Shown here in pieces: positions 31,823-32,637 of a stretch of DNA of 32,637 nucleotides (positions are counted from its first letter, which is position 1; each line of letters starts with the position of its first letter). The position numbers and the translations under genes are program-made. The stretch is from Desulfuromonadales bacterium GWC2_61_20 (lineage in GTDB: Bacteria; Desulfobacterota; Desulfuromonadia; Desulfuromonadales; UBA2197): the NCBI GenBank assembly GCA_001799485.1, contig MGTO01000140.1:1-32637 (forward strand), written 5' to 3'. Below the pieces are notes generated by a model that worked only from the letters and a program-made list of their open reading frames with translations, was not told the DNA's origin and made no database searches.

Positions 31823-31890
31823 TTGAAGAATGGAGAGTTGACCCCTTAGTGGCTCCTTGAAGAATGGAGAGTTGACCCCTTAGTGGCTCC
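31823..31890. repeat. Perfect 34-bp tandem duplication
   Basis: The unit TTGAAGAATGGAGAGTTGAC... ending GTGGCTCC occurs twice head to tail with no mismatch (31823-31856 and 31857-31890), ending one base before the toxin stop codon. Its exactness points to a recent event. Confidence 0.9.
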
Positions 31891-32166
31891 TTAGCGGTAG
31901 ACCTCGTCATGACTGCCGATGTCGAGGAGAACGATCTCGCGTTCGGTGATCAGCAGGGTCAGGGTGATGCGGTAGGAATAGGTCAGCCTGACGGCATGGC
32001 ATTTGGCAAGCTTGCCGGAAAGTTGATGCAGTCCGAGGCTCGGCTGAAACGGATCCTCTTTGAGAGCCTCGAAGAGCGCGGCGAGGCGAGGCTTGAGGTC
32101 AGGGGGCTGCTTGAAGAATTTCCGTGCCTGGCGGAGGAACTGCTCCGACGTGGTAACGGTGAACAC
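31891..32166 (-). CDS. RelE/YafQ-like toxin (plasmid stabilisation family)
   Basis: The 91-aa protein has the RelE-fold pattern: TTSEQFLRQARKFFKQPPDLKPRLAALFEAL, EDPFQPSLGLHQLSGKLAKCHAVRLTYSYRITLTLL, and a C-terminal ITEREIVLLDIGSHDEVYR with the conserved His near the end. This is a type II mRNA-interferase toxin of the RelE/ParE superfamily. GTG start at 32166, three bases after the antitoxin stop. Its normal length and intact core suggest function. A broken copy of its C-terminus lies at 30281-30343. Confidence 0.88.
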   Translation of the reverse strand: MFTVTTSEQFLRQARKFFKQPPDLKPRLAALFEALKEDPFQPSLGLHQLSGKLAKCHAVRLTYSYRITLTLLITEREIVLLDIGSHDEVYR

Positions 32167-32169
32167 GCG

Positions 32170-32439
32170 TCACTCTCCGTCGGTGTCGAGCGCTTGCAGC
32201 AGTTCCTCGGCAGAGGCAAACTTTCGTACGCGGCCGGCTTTCACATCCTGCAACGACGCCTTGACCCGGGCGACGTAGGCCTCTTCGGCCTCGGCTACCA
32301 GTTCGCGGTAGCGCTCCTCGGAGAGGACGACATACTGCGGCTGGTTGTTGCGGATGACGTGCACGTCCCCCTTGGCGATGGCCTCGTCGATGGCGGCGAG
32401 GCCGCGGCGTTTGAGTTCCTGGGCGGGGAGGGTGTTCAT
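32170..32439 (-). CDS. Phd/YefM-type antitoxin
   Basis: The 89-aa protein begins MNTLPAQELKRRGLAAIDEAIAKGDVHVIRNNQPQYVVLSEERYRELV, a Phd/YefM-like DNA-binding part, and continues with a helical tail (EAYVARVKASLQDVKAG...EELLQALD) that should bind the toxin. AGGAG lies 8 bases before ATG 32439. The gene directly precedes the RelE-like toxin (3-bp gap), the usual antitoxin-first order. Three GTACC repeats at 12-bp spacing upstream are candidate operator sites. The family is recognised more by fold pattern and pairing than by an exact motif. Confidence 0.85.
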   Translation of the reverse strand: MNTLPAQELKRRGLAAIDEAIAKGDVHVIRNNQPQYVVLSEERYRELVAEAEEAYVARVKASLQDVKAGRVRKFASAEELLQALDTDGE

Positions 32440-32442
32440 TGT

Positions 32443-32471
32443 GGTACTCCTGTCGGTACGCGATTCGGTAC
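32443..32471 (-). promoter_or_regulatory. Three GTACC direct repeats spaced exactly 12 bp (candidate antitoxin operator)
   Basis: GTACC occurs on the minus strand at 32471-32467, 32459-32455 and 32447-32443, ending 3 bases before the antitoxin ATG. CATAAT about 40 bp upstream of the ATG is a possible -10 box. The even phasing suggests repressor binding. Confidence 0.4.
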
Positions 32472-32527
32472 TGGGATTATGGCATGGATGGGAGGCGGGG
32501 GGAAATGGATTTTTGTGCGGAAAACAT

Positions 32528-32551
32528 AAAGGCGGCCGGATGGCCGCCTTT
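32528..32551. terminator. Perfect 10-bp-stem hairpin
   Basis: AAAGGCGGCC-GGAT-GGCCGCCTTT. Same core as the hairpin at 28680-28729. It lies upstream of the antitoxin gene and may end a plus- or minus-strand transcript from beyond the window. In 32552-32637 I see no gene. Confidence 0.55.
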
Positions 32552-32637
32552 GAGGCAACAACTTACATAAATTACCAACGTCCCCTCTGCTGCCTTACTC
32601 ATACATGAGCGGTCAAGCATAAAGTTCATTTATCCAC

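Noticed and set aside
32630-32637. TTATCCAC at the window end, resembling a DnaA box
   Set aside because: A single cut-off match with no other boxes or origin genes in view.
1-32637. CRISPR arrays, tRNA/rRNA genes, intact insertion sequences, prophage genes
   Set aside because: No regularly spaced repeats, no cloverleaf or rRNA sequence and no transposase, integrase or phage structural gene was recognised.

Overview
This is a high-GC, gene-dense bacterial chromosomal window. The gene content fits a deltaproteobacterium of the Desulfuromonadia (Geobacter/Desulfuromonas-like). The main pointers are a membrane iron-sulfur oxidoreductase of the ETF:(methyl)menaquinone oxidoreductase type next to an acyl-CoA dehydrogenase, an A/V-type ATPase operon, a CitE-like lyase and many extragenic palindromes. 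The lineage call is inference from gene content; no rRNA or tRNA gene is visible.

Layout. 1-1063: the 3' part of an NDUFA9-like SDR protein and a 50-aa lipoprotein. 1056-8749 (minus): a complete nine-gene A/V-type ATPase operon in transcription order G/H-I-K-E-C-F-A-B-D. 8906-11440 (plus, divergent): an unusual DinG/XPD helicase with an N-terminal JAMM (RadC-like) metalloprotease domain. 11563-12890: an exported basic/His-rich protein, a small membrane protein, a terminator and a 48-aa protein. 12929-13056: a 128-bp element with perfect 27-bp inverted ends. 13226-15459: a CitE-like lyase, YaiI and RlmJ. 15588-17010: two type II toxin-antitoxin modules in a row (HigBA, then YefM/Txe), each with a readable promoter. 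17113-19329: a TerC membrane protein and a HerA-like DUF853 ATPase, followed by a 123-bp extragenic palindrome.

19509-24364 is a likely fatty-acid or acyl-CoA oxidation cluster. The acyl-CoA dehydrogenase would pass electrons to ETF (not in the window), and the membrane Fe-S/cytochrome b protein would pass them to the quinone pool; an MBL-fold hydrolase follows. 24409-28662: a bidirectional hairpin, a class A penicillin-binding protein with a DUF3185 gene (both minus), tandem MsrA genes (one exported, one cytoplasmic), and a DUF4160/DUF2442 pair.

28680-32637 is an accessory-looking, repeat-rich end. It holds a 21-bp-stem hairpin, a TM2 protein, an MBL hydrolase preceded by an apparent Thr/Val/Ile leader-peptide attenuator, a broken toxin-gene tail, REP-like motifs, a DUF4143 AAA ATPase with a hairpin over its RBS, a perfect 34-bp tandem duplication, and an intact RelE/Phd-type toxin-antitoxin pair with 12-bp-phased GTACC repeats upstream.

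The most interesting signals are the JAMM-DinG fusion, the leader-peptide/attenuator in front of a metallo-hydrolase, and the dense set of palindromes around the toxin-antitoxin genes.
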